DNA from: Eriocheir sinensis
Lineage: Eukaryota; Arthropoda; Malacostraca; Decapoda; Varunidae
Direction of reading: 5' to 3'
Length of the DNA: 64,000 nucleotides
NCBI RefSeq assembly: GCF_024679095.1
Contig: NC_066520.1
Location: forward strand, 9,033,509 to 9,097,508
Positions within the stretch are counted from its first letter, which is position 1. The number at the start of each line of letters is the position of its first letter. The notes under the pieces are model-generated. The model ran no database searches. It worked only from the letters and a program-made list of their open reading frames with translations, and was not told where the DNA came from. The translations under genes were made by a program, and so were the position numbers. Positions 25,747 to 39,287 of this stretch are shown here, piece by piece.

Positions 25747-26153
25747 AGAATCATGAAGGTCTAGCGACGAAGATCAAAGGGAAGGACGATGCGTACCCAG
25801 AGTCACTAGCATTTTTGGAACGAAGGTATGCGTGAGAGACGAAGGGAAGGCAAGGTCTGCCCCGCATCTTCCCCTTTACCTTCAAGGAAAAACATGTTTC
25901 TTTTCCAAATTTGGTGTGACAAATAGTTGTGGTTCAGTTAAAACAACCTGAGGAAATATTTTCCCTGATTGGAAAGTCGTATAATTTCATTATAGTTGCA
26001 GCGAATATGTTTGTCTTGTTTACAACAACAGCACACGCCTTCAAAGCACAGAGAAACCAGCCAGCAGGCGGGAACCTTCGTAGCTCATATTCTCGAACGA
26101 TCTATGTTTTCTATCGGCGTTGCAGACGCCGATCAACAGATTGTCCATCTTTA
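25747..26153. other. Unassigned sequence
   Basis: No gene recognised; a short 99-codon ORF (25929-26228) has no recognisable domain. Confidence 0.5.
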
Positions 26154-26855
26154 TGTTGTTCTCTTCAAGTTGTTTTCCTGGCTTACCCATGCATTGTAGA
26201 CAGGACATTGTATAATAACATTTGTTAGCCCTGATGAACCCTACAATATGGCATTATAACCAAAGTCAGCTTTTTTTTTTTTTTTTTTACGTCTTGGCCT
26301 GTGTCGCCGGTAGGCCTTCATACTAGGGCCTGATGGTCGGCCCCAGCCCGTTGTGACGCAGGCAAGTGTTTATAGTGGCGCCATCTTTACTTCTCAGCAT
26401 TTTCCATTTTAGACCCCTAGTTGCATAATATAAATTGTTGGGGGGGTGTTGGAGGGCTATGCGACGCCGATCTAGCACAATTTTTGTGCTATTAACACTT
26501 GTTGTTCTCTTCAAGTTGTTTTCCTGGCTTAACCAATAACATTTGTTACTCCTGATGAACCCTACAACATGGCATTATAAACAATGTCAGCTGCTTTTTT
26601 TTTTTTATTTATTTATTTTTTTTTTTTTATTTTTTTTTTTTACGTCTTGGCCTGTGGGGCCGGTAGGCCTTCATTATAGGGCCTGATGGTCGGCCCCAGC
26701 CCGTTGTGGTACAGGCAAGTGTTTATAGTGGCGCCATCTTTACTTTTCTTCATCTTCCATTTCAGACTCTTAGCTGCATAATATAAATTGTTGGGGGGGT
26801 GTTGGAGGGCCGTACGACGCCAGTCTAGCAAAGTTTTTGTGCTATTAACACTTGT
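26154..26855 (-). repeat. Tandem duplication (about 346-bp unit) containing SINE tails
   Basis: Unit 1 (26154-26499) and unit 2 (26500-26855) both start GTTGTTCTCTTCAAGTTG and share AACATTTGTTA and GATGAACCCTACAA. Both then contain a poly(T), TACGTCTTGGCCTGTG and the minus-strand 3' part of the SINE family seen complete at 44939-45268 (GGCCTGATGGTCGGCCC, GTGGCGCCATCTT), ending with a shared GGGGGGGTGTTGGAGGGC block. The poly(T) of unit 2 is longer and interrupted. Confidence 0.88.
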
Positions 26856-27319
26856 TTCAAATTCTTTGATTGATAGCTCATTTCAGTTAAGATATCTGGT
26901 TCTGCAAGTGCAAATAAAGGGTATCTTAATAATTTACTGCATGTGAATATAGATTAATAATGGAAAAAAAAACATGAAGTAGTAAATAATACCGTAACTG
27001 TTGAATGCGATGCTAGGCTATTTCGAATATTAGGCTACCCATGTTATTTATATGCAACACATCAAAATTCCTTATATATAGACACTAGCAGAGTCGTATG
27101 TCACTTTATATACCTGAATGAGATAAAACAGGAGTATCTGAAAGGCTATAGATCGTTCGAGTATTATCAGACTATACTATTTGATATACAGATTGTTTCT
27201 TCGTGTCCTTGCATGGTATATTATCGATGCAACTCTTCTCTTTGCGGTTCATATACGATGGTTTGAGTTTTTTCTTTGTATACTCAAACATTCATATATA
27301 TCACTGAAAAAAATATTAC
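26856..27319. other. Unassigned AT-rich sequence
   Basis: No feature recognised. Confidence 0.55.
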
Positions 27320-28130
<811 letters not shown>

Positions 28131-28548
28131 ATTTTATATGGAGAGAGTGAACCAGATGACCATTACGCAGTCATGACGTCATCGATGACGTTTCAGTGAG
28201 CTATCCTTGTAGTCTTTAATTCATGGGTTCAAGAAAAACCAATCGCCGGGCCCAGACGAAGTATTCCCACGGATTCTGAAAGAGTGCAATTAGGTCCTCA
28301 GTGGACCACTTACCGATATCTGTAAGATGTCGGTAAATTCTGGGTATGTGCCCAATCAACGGAAAGTAGCTAATGTGATGCCGATTTTCAAAAAGGGAGA
28401 CAAGTCAGCCACCTAAAATTATCGCCCAATTAGCTTAACATCAGTTGTAGGAAAGATGTTGGAGTCAATTATAGCCGGGAGCATTCGGGACCATCTAGAA
28501 AAGCATAATTTAATTCATGATTCACAGCATGGGTTCACAAAGGGTAGG

Positions 28549-28868
28549 TCTTTTTTTTTTTTATTTTTTTTATTTTTTTATTTTATTATTTTTTTTACGT
28601 CGCGGCCTATTGCGCCGGCAAGCTTCTTCCCGGTGGGGCCTGATGGTCGGCCCAGCCCGTTCTGGCGCAGGCGAGTGTTTATAGTGGCGCCATCTTGCAT
28701 TGTCTCATGCTCCCCTCCCGGAGCTCATCTTTAATCCTAGAATCTAGAGTCCGGGTTGATAGGTAGTCTTGTGGACAGCATGTGGGTAGTTTTAAGCCAC
28801 TCGGCGGCGGATGAAAAATCTCAGCTTGGTGGCACCGGGCGGGGCTTGAACTCGCGTCCTCCTGAACC
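28549..28868 (-). mobile_element. tRNA-derived SINE inserted antisense in the CR1-like LINE
   Basis: It begins with a poly(T)-rich tract (28549-28595) and TTACGTCGCGGCC, then shows the body shared with the SINE at 44939-45268 (CAGCATGTGGGTAG, GTGGCGCCATCTTG). It ends with a box-B-like segment (GGGGCTTGAACTCGCG, inverse of a GAGTTCAAGCCCC core) near 28847-28860. The 5' part of the tRNA head is missing. It interrupts the RT between GFTKGRS and LLSFYTK. Confidence 0.88.
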
Positions 28869-28870
28869 TA

Positions 28871-29644
28871 TTGTCCTTCTACACTAAAGTAATCGAGGCG
28901 GTTGACCGAGATGAAAACTATGACATATTGTATCTGGATTTCAGTAAAGCGTTCGACAAAGTTCCTCATCACCGGTTATTACTAAAATTGCAGGCTCATG
29001 GCGTAGACGGGAAAGTTTTGAACTGGATCAGGGCGTGGCTTAGTGGTAGGAAGCAGAGAGTGCAAATCAATGGTAAAAAATCTGAATGGGGCAGTGTTAC
29101 GAGTGGAGTCACACACGGGTCGGTGCTGGGTCCGCTGCTTTTTATTATTTACATCAATGACTTGGACACAGGAATTAGTAGTGATGTCAGTAAGTTCGCA
29201 GATGTTACCAAGATCGGTAGAGTAATCCGATCAGACAGGAACGCTAGCGTTCTCCAGGATGAACTTGACAGACTATATGATTGGGCGGGGAAGTGGCAGA
29301 TGGAATTCAATGTCGGGAAGTGTAGCATTCTGAGTGTAGGTAGGAATAATCCCATACACAATTACTCCTTAAATGACACTCCTCTAAGCAGGTCTGGGCG
29401 TGAGAGAGACTTAGGAGTCCTAGTTAGCGCTGACCTCCGTCCTAGGGCTCAATGCATTCAGGCCAAAAATCGGTCAAACAAACTACTTGGTTTCATCTCA
29501 AGGAGCGTAAGCAATAGGAGCGCTGAAGTCATCCTCAAACTTTACTTAGCACTAGTTAGACCTCATCTCGATTATGCAGTTCAGTTCTGGTCCCCTTACT
29601 ATAGAATGGATATCAAAATGTTAGAATCTTACAGAGGAGGATGA
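28871..29644 (+). pseudogene. Reverse transcriptase core of CR1-like LINE
   Basis: This open stretch of about 257 codons holds LDFSKAFDKVPHH, INGKKSEWGSVTSGV and GSVLGPLLFIIYINDL. The catalytic box reads KFADVTKIG, so the second catalytic Asp of the FADD motif is replaced by Val. The PQG of the usual GVPQGS is also altered (GVTHGS). It continues through LGVLVSADLRP and LVRPHLDYAVQFWSPYY before a frame change near 29640. The ATG is internal to the ancestral ORF. RT activity would be lost through the Asp change alone. Confidence 0.9.
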
Positions 29645-30067
29645 CAAAGATGATTCAAGCGGTGAGAAACTTGCCTTATGAAGACAGGCTGAAGCATTTC
29701 AATCTACACTCTCTAGAAAGGCGAAGGTTGCGAGGAGATGATCGAAGTCTATAAATGGATAAAGGGCTTTAATAAAGGGGATGTCAATAAGATTTTGATA
29801 GTAAAAGAGCCAGGTAGGACGCGTAGCAATGGTTTTAAGTTAGACAAATTCAGATTCAAGAAAGACATAGGCAAGAATTGGTTCACCAATAGAGTGGTCG
29901 ATGAATGGAACAGGCTTGGGAGCCATATTGTGGGTACCAGTACCGTAGAGACATTCAAGAAGAGGTTAGATAAAGCCATGGATGGTCAGGTAAGGTGGGG
30001 TTGAGTGTACAGGAGCTGCCTTGTATAGGCCAGCCGGCCTCTCGCAGACTCCTTACGTTGTTATGTT

Positions 30068-30069
<2 letters not shown>

Positions 30070-30149
<80 letters not shown>

Positions 30150-30160
30150 GATAGATAGAT

Positions 30161-30203
<43 letters not shown>

Positions 30204-30210
30204 TAGATAT

Positions 30211-30257
<47 letters not shown>

Positions 30258-30364
30258 TAGATATAGATAGATAGATATAGATATGTATAGATATAGATAT
30301 AGATAGATATATAGATATAGTTAGATAGATATATAGATATAGATATAGATATATAGATATATAT
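30070..30364. repeat. (TA)n and (GATA)n compound microsatellite
   Basis: About 37 TA units grade into GATA repeats with ATATAGATAT variants; the array separates the CR1-like LINE from a LINE-A fragment. Confidence 0.97.
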
Positions 30365-30538
30365 CCTCCTGCCTACGACTTGAACTCATTCAAGAGAAAG
30401 GAATCAGGACACCTCTTCTCACGTAACTGATTGCTCTTTCGGCCACCTCTTCGGATTCTTTACAGGAGCAGCTAGTAGCGGGCTTTTTTTTTATTGTTGT
30501 TTCCTTTTTTTGTGCCCTTGTGCTGTCTCCTTTCATGT

Positions 30539-30541
<3 letters not shown>
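30365..30541 (+). mobile_element. LINE family A, copy 4 (3' end only)
   Basis: It matches the last 60 coding bases and the 3' UTR of LINE-A copy 1 (CCTCCTGCCTACGACTTGAAC onward; GTGCCCTTGTGCTGTCTCC near the end). The usual poly(A) is replaced by (TA)n, and (TA/GATA)n also borders the 5' truncation point. Confidence 0.9.
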
Positions 30542-31134
<593 letters not shown>

Positions 31135-31189
31135 CTACATTGTCGAAAGGAAGGTACGCGGCTCAACCTTCATGACTCTTGGTACGTGC

Positions 31190-33600
31190 CTTAGACTCTA
31201 CTATGTCCAAGAGGGCTGTGTGAGTGGAGCCTCCCCACACGTGAGATGCATATCCCACACGAGGGCGGACAAGGCCCCTGTATATTGATAGTAATTGTGC
31301 CGGGGAAAAGAACTGGTGGAGACGATGCAGAACGCTTAACCTCGAAGAAGCTGATTTAGTGAGAGAGGAGATGTGAAGTTTCCAGTTAAGATTTTGAGTT
31401 AACGATAGACCGAGGATGTTTAGTGTAGAAGAAGGTGACAGCTGAATGTTGTCGAAGAATAGGGGATAAGAGTTTGGAAGATTGTGTCGAGCTGATAGGT
31501 GGAGAAATTAAGTTTTTAAGGCATTGAAGGACACCAGGTTCCTTCTGCCCCAATCAGAAATAATAGCAAGGTCAGAGGTTTAGCGTTTTGCAGCCTCCCA
31601 TCTAGAGTTTTGTAATTCGTGTTGTGAGGGTCTTTTGTTGAAAGAAGTTGAATAATACAAAAGTAGAATCGTCGGCGTATGAGTGGATAGGACATGTTTG
31701 TTGTGGAAAGAAGATTATTGATGAATATCAGAGAGTGGAAGACAGGACAGAGCCCTGCGGAACACCACTGCTGATAGGTTTAGGGGAAGAACAGTGACCG
31801 TCTACCACAGCAAAGACAGAACGGCCGGAAAGGAAACTGGAGATGAAGGTACAGAGAGAGGGAGAGAATCCGTATGAGGGCAGTTTAGAAAGCAAAGAGC
31901 TGTGCGGAACCCATACTGGCGATCAGATAGGTCAGAAGTGGATAGATGCTTATGAATCTTCCGGTTAAGGATAGATTCAAAAGCTTTAGAAAGACAGGAA
32001 AGTAAAGCTGTAGGACGGTAGTTTGAGGGATTGGAACGGTTACCCTTCTTAGTCACAGGCTGTACGTAGGCGTACTTCCAGCAGGAAGGAAAGGTAGACG
32101 TTGACAGCAGAGACGAAAGAGTTTGACCAGGCAGGATGTCAGCACGGAAGCACAGATTTTAAGGACAATAGGAGGCACTCTATCAGGCCCATAAGTCTTC
32201 TGAGGGCTGAGGCCAGAGAGGACATAGAAAACATCATTCTTAAGAATCTTAATAACAGGCATAGTGGAGTCAGAGGGCCAGAATCGTCCAGAGTGGAGCT
32301 TCTAGAGAAAGTTTGAGAGAAGAGTTCAGTCTTATAAATGGATGTGACGGCAGTGCTGCCGTCAGGATTCATGAGAGGTGGAAAAGATAAAGAAGTAAAA
32401 TTGGAGGAGATATTTTTGGCTAGATGCCAGAAGTCTCTGGAAGAATTAGATAAATTAAGGTTTTGGCATTCTCTATTGATGAAAGTATTTTTGGCGAGTC
32501 GAAGAACAGATTTGGCACGATTCCGGGCAGAAATGTAAAAATCATGATTAGCAGGAGTGCGAAAGCTCTGGTACCTTTTGTGAGCTGCCTCTCTATCTTT
32601 GATAGCACGAGAACAAGCGCGATTAAAGCAAGTCTTTTAAGCATGAGGAGAAGAGAAAGAACGTGGAATGTGTGCCTCCATTCCATAGACAGTCACCTCA
32701 GTGATGCGCTGAGCACTCACAAAGGGGTCTCTTTCCTAGAAGCAGTAATCATTCTATGGGAAATCGAAAAAGTACCTCCTCAGGTCGTCCAACCGAGCTG
32801 AAGGAAAATGCCAGAAGCACCGCCTCTTTGGTGGGTCCATAGGCTGTACAGGAGCAATAGGACAGAATACAGAAATAAGGTTGTGATCGGAGGAGCCCAA
32901 CGGAGAAAACAGTTTAACTGAATAAGCTGAAGGATTAGAGGTTAGGAAGAGGTCTAGATTGTTGGGCGTGTCTCCAAGACGGTCGGGAATACGTGTAGGG
33001 TGCTGAACCAATTGCTCTAGATCGTTGAGGATAGCAAAGTTGTAGGCTTGTTCACCAGGCTGGTCAGTGAAAGAGGATGAAAGCCAAAGCTGGTGGTGAA
33101 CATTGAAATCTCTTAGGACGGAGATTTCAGCGAAGGGAAGGTGAGTCAAGATGTGCTCCACTTTAGAGTTCAAATAGTCAAATAATTTTACATGATTGGT
33201 ATAGTCAGGTGAGAGATAAACAGCACAGACGTATTTAGTAATAGAGTGACAATCAAGTCTTAGTCAGATGGTGGAAAATTCAGAAGAGTCAAGGTCGGAG
33301 GCACGAAAGCAAGTGATGTCGTTGCACACATAGGCGCAACATTCAGCTTTGGATTGAAATTTAGGATAGAGATAGTAGGAGGGGACAAAGTAGAGATTGC
33401 TGTTAGTAGCCGCCGAGAGCTGTGTTCCGGTTAGGAAGAGAAGGTGCGGCTTAGAGGAGGAGAGATGGTACTCCACTGAATGGAAATTGAAACGAAGATC
33501 GCGAATATTGCAGAAATTGATAAAGAAGAGGTCTGAGGAGTTAGCAAGACACCTCTCAAGTCGGCATCCAATAGGGGAGTCCTCCCTGGGGGATTTTATG
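31190..33600 (-). mobile_element. LINE family A, copy 5 (3' truncated)
   Basis: Minus-strand translation gives endonuclease then RT in several frames. Endonuclease words are FLTGTQ (Glu of the catalytic TET replaced by Gly), [10 protein letters not shown] (usual GDFN) and [10 protein letters not shown] words include NYRPTALLSCLSKAFE near 32000 and a YADD-encoding segment near 31675. The 3' end stops near 31190 inside the VESKALRLI region, so UTR and poly(A) are absent. The 5' similarity to the copy at 55392-58335 ends at GAGAGGTGTC near 33550-33560. Deletions and frame changes around 31900-32300 and the altered endonuclease residues make it inactive. Confidence 0.92.
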
Positions 33601-33966
33601 GTCCCCCCCCCCCACCGGCGGGGACTCAGAGGCAATGCTTTTATGAACGCCATTTTGAATTTGTAAAATTTTGGGAAAAGGTGTGTGTGTGTGTGTGTTG
33701 TGTGTATGAATTGTGGTGTGGAAAGAAAGAGAATCTGTCTTTAGAGAGCATGCTGAACTACTCTCTGGTGTTGAGGAAACAATAGGGAAACGGCAGGGTT
33801 GGCGGTTTAAACCAAATGGTTTAAACCAATAAAAAAAACAATGGTTTAAACCAACTAATAAAACTTTTTTTTTTCTTTTGTGTGTATCTTTGTTAGTTTC
33901 ATCAGTATTGTGGTTTTAACTATATGTAAGATTTTAATTATGTACAGCAGGGTTGGTGGTTTAAAC

Positions 33967-34125
33967 CAGGGGTGTCAAACTCAAAACCCTTTGGAGGGCC
34001 AATTCATACTCTGAAGTGCCGTCATGGGGGCCAACAAGGGTAGAAAATAATTGACAAGATGGAAGTTACCGTGATACCGCGGGCCATTTATGACTATCCC
34101 GCGGGCCATGAGTTTGACACCCCTG
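33967..34125. mobile_element. 159-bp hAT-like MITE, left-arm copy
   Basis: Inverted ends CAGGGGTGTCAAACTCA and TGAGTTTGACACCCCTG are flanked by exact 8-bp duplications GTTTAAAC at 33959-33966 and 34126-34133. This terminus type is common in animal hAT MITEs. It sits in a GGTTTAAACC motif of hAT-5. Confidence 0.92.
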
Positions 34126-34315
34126 GTTTAAACCAAAAAAAACATCAATAAAACCAGTGTTTTTTGTGAATCTTTTTTAGTTTCATCCGGTATTGCGGTT
34201 TTATTATTTTTAATTATGCACAGTCATTTTACTAACACCTGGAAGAAAACGTCAGTTGGTATACTCAAATCTCCAGTCAAGTGCTGTAACTCAAGAGTAA
34301 CTGAAAACATAATTT

Positions 34316-34613
<298 letters not shown>

Positions 34614-34704
34614 AATGTACCAAAATTATGTTTTCAGCTACTCTGAGTTACAACATTTGAATAGAGATTTGAGTTTACCAACTGACGTTTTCATCCTGGT
34701 GTTA

Positions 34705-35181
34705 TAGTCTGTTCGGAGCATGAAGTCGGTTCAAGGTGTGGCAGATTCCAGAATTCCCATGAGTGCAGCGCTGCCAGTTCGACCGCCAATTATCAGATTA
34801 GCATTCTCCCGGCCTACCCACCCACAACCCACCTGTTTATCTCTCTCTCTCTCTCCCTCTCGACCCGGGGGAGGGACCTAGGGGGACACACCGACCACCA
34901 CCACCACCACCACCACTACCAACACCACAACGTGGCAACATGGGAAAAAATCGCTGCCACATGTCATACAATTTATACAAATCCTTGTTATAATCCTAAA
35001 CATTGACACTCATTGCACTATGTAGCTTCCTTTACTATATACAGAATATATAAAATATCGCTTTCAAATAGCACATGGATGAGAGAGAGACGCATGTACG
35101 AAGGCTGATTTGGCAGCATGGGTAGAGGTAAACGACGATACCAGCTCCACCCCGAACCGACTTCATGCTCCGAACAGACTA
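34705..35181. mobile_element. TA-flanked MITE (Tc1/mariner-like), 477 bp
   Basis: Perfect 28-bp inverted ends beginning TAGTCTGTTCGGAG lie at 34705-34732 and 35154-35181, with TA on each side. The mirrored left arm of hAT-5 preserves the empty site (ACTAACACC around the TA at 34233-34234), showing that a single TA became TA-element-TA. It has no coding sequence. The TA duplication suggests Tc1/mariner; the superfamily is otherwise inferred. Confidence 0.88.
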
Positions 35182-35305
35182 TAGTAAAATGACTGCATAA
35201 TAAAAAAAATAATAAAACCACATATAATTAAAACCACAATACCTGATGAAACTAAAAAAGATTCACAAAAAACACTGGTTTTATTGATGTTTTTTTGGTT
35301 TAAAC

Positions 35306-35464
35306 CAGGGATGTCAAACTCATGGCCCGCGGGATAGTCATAAATGGCCCGCGGTATCACGGTAACTTCAATCTTGTCAATGTATTTTCTACCCTTGTTG
35401 GCCCCCATGATGGCACTTCAGAGTATGAATTGGCCCTCGAAGAGTTTTGAGTTTGACACCCCTG
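35306..35464. mobile_element. 159-bp hAT-like MITE, right-arm copy
   Basis: Mirror copy of 33967-34125: ends CAGGGATGTCAAACTCA and GAGTTTGACACCCCTG, flanked by GTTTAAAC at 35298-35305 and GCTTAAAC at 35465-35472 (one mismatch). Its orientation is inverted relative to the left-arm copy, as expected if it was copied with the arm. Confidence 0.9.
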
Positions 35465-35776
35465 GCTTAAACCGCCAACCCTGCTGTACATAATTAAAAT
35501 CTTACATATAGTTAAAACCACAATACTGATGAAACTAACAAAGATACACACAAAAGAAAAAAAAAAGGTTTTATTAGTTGGTTTAAACCACTGTTTTCTT
35601 TTATTATTGGTTTAAACCATTTGTGGCTCAGTGCAATACAATATGTTATATGCATTTGCTCAGTAAGTTTCAGAAAACAATAAGTATGAATAAGTATTGT
35701 ACTACATTTGAATTTACACATAATTTAGGTACCAGTATTTTTCTGTATGCAGCGTTGGAAAGGATTTTTTTAAAAC

Positions 35777-35804
35777 AATTTATCTGCTGTTTAGTGAAGT
35801 GGCA

Positions 35805-35894
<90 letters not shown>

Positions 35895-35922
35895 TGCCAC
35901 TTCACTAAACAGCAGATAAATT
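35777..35922. repeat. Perfect palindrome of 146 bp with (TA)n core
   Basis: A 32-bp block ending GAAGTGGCAAACA (35777-35808) is matched exactly in inverse at 35891-35922 across about 41 TA units. It lies in the right part of hAT-5. Confidence 0.95.
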
Positions 35923-36347
35923 ATTAAAAAAAGGAAAGCCCCTCTCTCTCTCTCTCTTTTTTACAACTGTTTTTGTAGCATGCAACTGGAAAATTAGAAG
36001 AGGTTTTTCATGTTTTACTACTCTTTGACATTGCAATTAAAAAATTAAAAAGCATGTTAGAGAAGCTGCATTTTGCCTCTTTTACAGATTGCATGAAGAT
36101 CAAATGAATTTTTTGCTAAATCCAGCTCTAAATCTATCTATAACTCCTTTTCTACTTCATACATGTATATACGGATAGAATTACTGGAATAAACATACTG
36201 AAAAGCAAAAAAAAAAAGTGGTTAAAACCCCCCCCCAAAAAAAAACATGGTTTAAACCAAAAAAATGGTTTAAACCAAAAAAAAAAACATGTTTTTGTTT
36301 TTGTTTTTTTTAAATAACCATTGGGTTTTGCCAACCCTGGGAAACGG

Positions 36348-37425
36348 AAAGTGAGAACACGAGAAGGGTCTATGGAGGGCTTGCAGCACCTTCCTCGCTC
36401 CCATATATACCTCACCGGGAGTGGCTTATGCCCGCTTCGGTAGGTGTCTTCCTACCTACTCCTAACGATAAATGCCTCCTACTCTATTTTGGCAGGCTGA
36501 CCCATAGCCTGCGTGGGTACACATTCTCACCAAATATTACCCACTTCTACACTAATCAGGCGCACCATTCCCATTATGTTTTGCCATGTACAGGTTCCTT
36601 ATCACTATTCAGTTGAAACCTTACCCAGGCAAGATAATATCAGTAACATTATTTTGCATTTTCCAAGATACGAAGTATAGCTAACCCCTGATACGCATTT
36701 CACAAACCCCAATGATGATCAGTGACAGCCTTTCATATATGAGAGGAGGATCATCTTCCTCTTCCCTCCTTACATCACCGCTAACGCCTATCTATAACCC
36801 TTCAGAAGATGCATTGTTTCCTTGCAACGTGACGCGCCTTTCAAGATTCCTCAAATAGAGTAAAACTTCCACTCCTTTAACCCAACCTCTAAAAAGACCT
36901 TGTTACCGAGGAGATAATGCGGAGGTATTTAGGGGTGAAAGGAAATAAGGATGAAAGGAGGGATGGGAGGATGAGTAGGAGAGGTCGAGGGATGAAGGAA
37001 AAGAGGACCAGACAACATGGAGGAGGAGGAGGAGGAGGAGGAGGAGGAGGAGGAGGAGGAGGAGGAGGAGGAGGAGGAGGAGGAGGAATACATAGAAATA
37101 CACAGGAAGAACAGACGCCAGAAGACCTGGCGGTCTATGGCGAGGGTTTCTGTTTACTACCGCTACTACTAGTAATCTACGTGTGGTAGGACAGGATAGA
37201 ATAAATGAAGGCTCCTCCCCACCCACCTCTCCTTCCGGCAACGTGCCGGCAGGAAATAGTTAGAACACCATATGCCTTTAAGGAAGAAAGGGACAGGGAA
37301 ATTTTACAGTAAAGAGAGAAGAGTAAATTACTACCCTTAACTCACGCTACTGGCGACCTAAGCTGTGGGGGAAATTAATAAGAAGTCGTCAGGTTGGCGC
37401 CGTGCTGCAGTGTGCCTGAAACATA
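36348..37425. other. Unassigned sequence with (GGA)n tract
   Basis: (GGA)n occupies 37018-37086 inside a purine-rich stretch. The ORFs through it (glycine-rich and leucine-rich on opposite strands) are by-products of the repeat. No gene recognised. Confidence 0.6.
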
Positions 37426-37429
37426 CGAA

Positions 37430-39040
37430 AAAGGGTCAGTAAAATCTTATATCCCTGAAGTACTTGTCCAATGAAGACTTGAAGATATTGATACTCTGTG
37501 CGCTAACTACTGACGGTGGGAGTCTGTTCCAGTGATCGACGACTCTATTATTGAAATAACTTCTGCGCGCCAATGTGTTACATCTGTTTCCCTTTAACTT
37601 CATACCGTTGTTGCGTGTTATTGTGTTGGGGTCTCTCTGAAATAGACTATCTGGGTTAATGTTTTCGAATCTATTAAGGATTTTGAACACTTCGATTAAG
37701 TCCCCTCTTACCCTTCGCTTTTTTAAGGAAAACATATCTGAACGCTTTAGACGTTCGTCATACGGCAAGTTACGGAAAGCTGGAATTTGTTTGGTTGCTC
37801 GTCTCTATCTTTTCTAGCAAAATTTGATCTTTGATATAATTCGGTGACCAGAACTGGACGGCGTATTCTAGATGTGGTCTTACAAATGCTGAAAATAATA
37901 TCTTCTTAAGTTCGGGTGATTTATAATCAAAGATTCTTGAGATTAATCCTACCATTCGCTGAGCTCATGTCCTTGAATCTGATATTTAAAGTTAGGGTTC
38001 TTTTCACCTATGTGCTTTACTTTACATTTATCTAAGTTGAAACACATTTGCCACTTGTCCCTCCAATCGGCAAGTCTTGTTAAATCTGATTGAATATCCT
38101 CGCAATTATTACTGTTCATTACCGTACCTCCTAATTTAATGTCATCGGCGAATTTGGCTGTTTTTGTTTGGATATCAGTCTCTAAATCGTTCACGTAAAT
38201 ATTGAATAGCGTTGGCCCCATGCAGGATCGATCCTTGTGGCACGCCACTGGTTACGGGTTGCCAATCGGGTCCTTTACCATTGAGAACTACACACTGTTG
38301 TCTCTCTGTGAGCCAGTCATGAATCCACGCACACAGATGGTCACTAATACCGTGGGAACGCAGTTTTGAGATAAGCCTAACGTGGGGAACTTTATCGAAC
38401 GCTTTCTGAAAGTCTAGGTAAATTATGTCATACGGGGCTCGGGCGTCCCAGCTGGAGTATACGTCATTGAAGAAAGTTAATAAGTTGGTGAGGCAAGATC
38501 GGTTACTACGTATCCGTGCTGATTATCAGTCATCAATTAATTTGTTTCGAGAAAAGTGATCACTTTATCCCTGATTATTTTTTTAGAATAGTCTAATTAG
38601 GACAGACGTAAGGGTGATTGGACGATAATTACTGGCTTGTTTTTTTATCTCCTTTTTTAAAGATCGGGGTGACATTGGCTCTTTTTCCACTCAAGAGGCA
38701 CGCTTGCCTGTGTTAATGACCTGTTGAACGTTAACGTTATGAGTAATTCTAGTTGTTGGCTACATTCTCTTAACACGCGAGGAGATAAATTGTCGGGACC
38801 CGGAGATTTATTGGGATCTAATTTGTGCAGGTACGCACGCACTTCACTGATATCAGTTTCGGTCAACGTAAGCTTATGTTCTTCGGGGCCTTGGAAAATA
38901 TTTTTCGGAGCGGGGATCGATGTAATTTTTTCTTTCGTGAACACGCTACTGAAAGTTGAGTTGAGGACCAACGCCATACCCTTTTCATCGCTAACTGTGT
39001 CGCCATTTTTTAATAGTGGGCCGATATTATTTCAAATATT
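37430..39040 (-). mobile_element. CR1-like LINE, minus strand, 5' truncated
   Basis: The minus-strand order is linker (SPGPDNLSPRVLRECS, 38977-38657), RT (AFDKVPHVRLISKL and TSGVPQGSIL near 38410-38240), FADDIKLGG near 38150, FVRPHLEYAVQFWSPNY near 37870, and the terminal region (FSLKKRRVRGDLIEVF, NNRVVDHWNRLP) ending at a stop at 37436. Frame changes near 38660, 38240, 37955 and 37770 break it. The 5' edge meets a 20-bp repeat tail belonging to the next LINE. CR1 clade by motif style. Confidence 0.9.
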
Positions 39041-39042
39041 TT

Positions 39043-39119
39043 TTTCTTTCTTATGTAACTGATTTCTTTCTTATGTAACTGTTTTCTTTCTTTTGTAACT
39101 GTTTTCTTTCTTATGTAAC
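39043..39119 (-). repeat. 20-bp tandem repeat, probable 3' tail of the adjacent CR1-like LINE
   Basis: Four copies of a unit close to TTTCTTTCTTATGTAACTGT. On the minus strand they follow the 3' UTR of the LINE at 39120-44490. Short tandem repeats at the 3' terminus are typical of the CR1/L2 group. Confidence 0.75.
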
Positions 39120-39287
39120 AAGAGGAGGAGGAAAAACACATGAAAACACATGGACGACCAGGCAGCAGAAAGCCTATTGGCTCATTGCAAGGCTGCCTGC
39201 TTTCAGTGATTTAATCAACAATCATTCAGCCACAGGAGTGGCTTGTGGGAAGGATTAAAGCACTTCTGCACGTACTCGTGGATACGT

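Larger units (their letters stand above)
28232..30070 (+). mobile_element. CR1-like LINE, 5' truncated, with a SINE inserted
   Basis: Translation gives SPGPDEVFPRILKEC, NVMPIFKKGDKS, NYRPISLTSVVGKMLE and DSQHGFTKGRS. An antisense SINE (28549-28868) follows, then the RT resumes with LSFYTKVIEAVD and continues through the C-terminal region. A coding remnant at 29738-30004 ends with NRVVDEWNRLG and ETFKKRLDKAMDG. The 3' UTR is about 65 bp and ends TTACGTTGTTATGTTCTT before a (TA)n tract. CR1-clade assignment rests on the RT motifs and the LVRPHLDYAVQFWSPYY and SLERRRLRG-type C-terminal words. Stops (28290, near 28415) and frame changes near 29640 show it is dead. Confidence 0.92.

Noticed and set aside
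26154..26855. Inverted-repeat element
   Set aside because: The two units are in direct orientation, so this is a tandem duplication.
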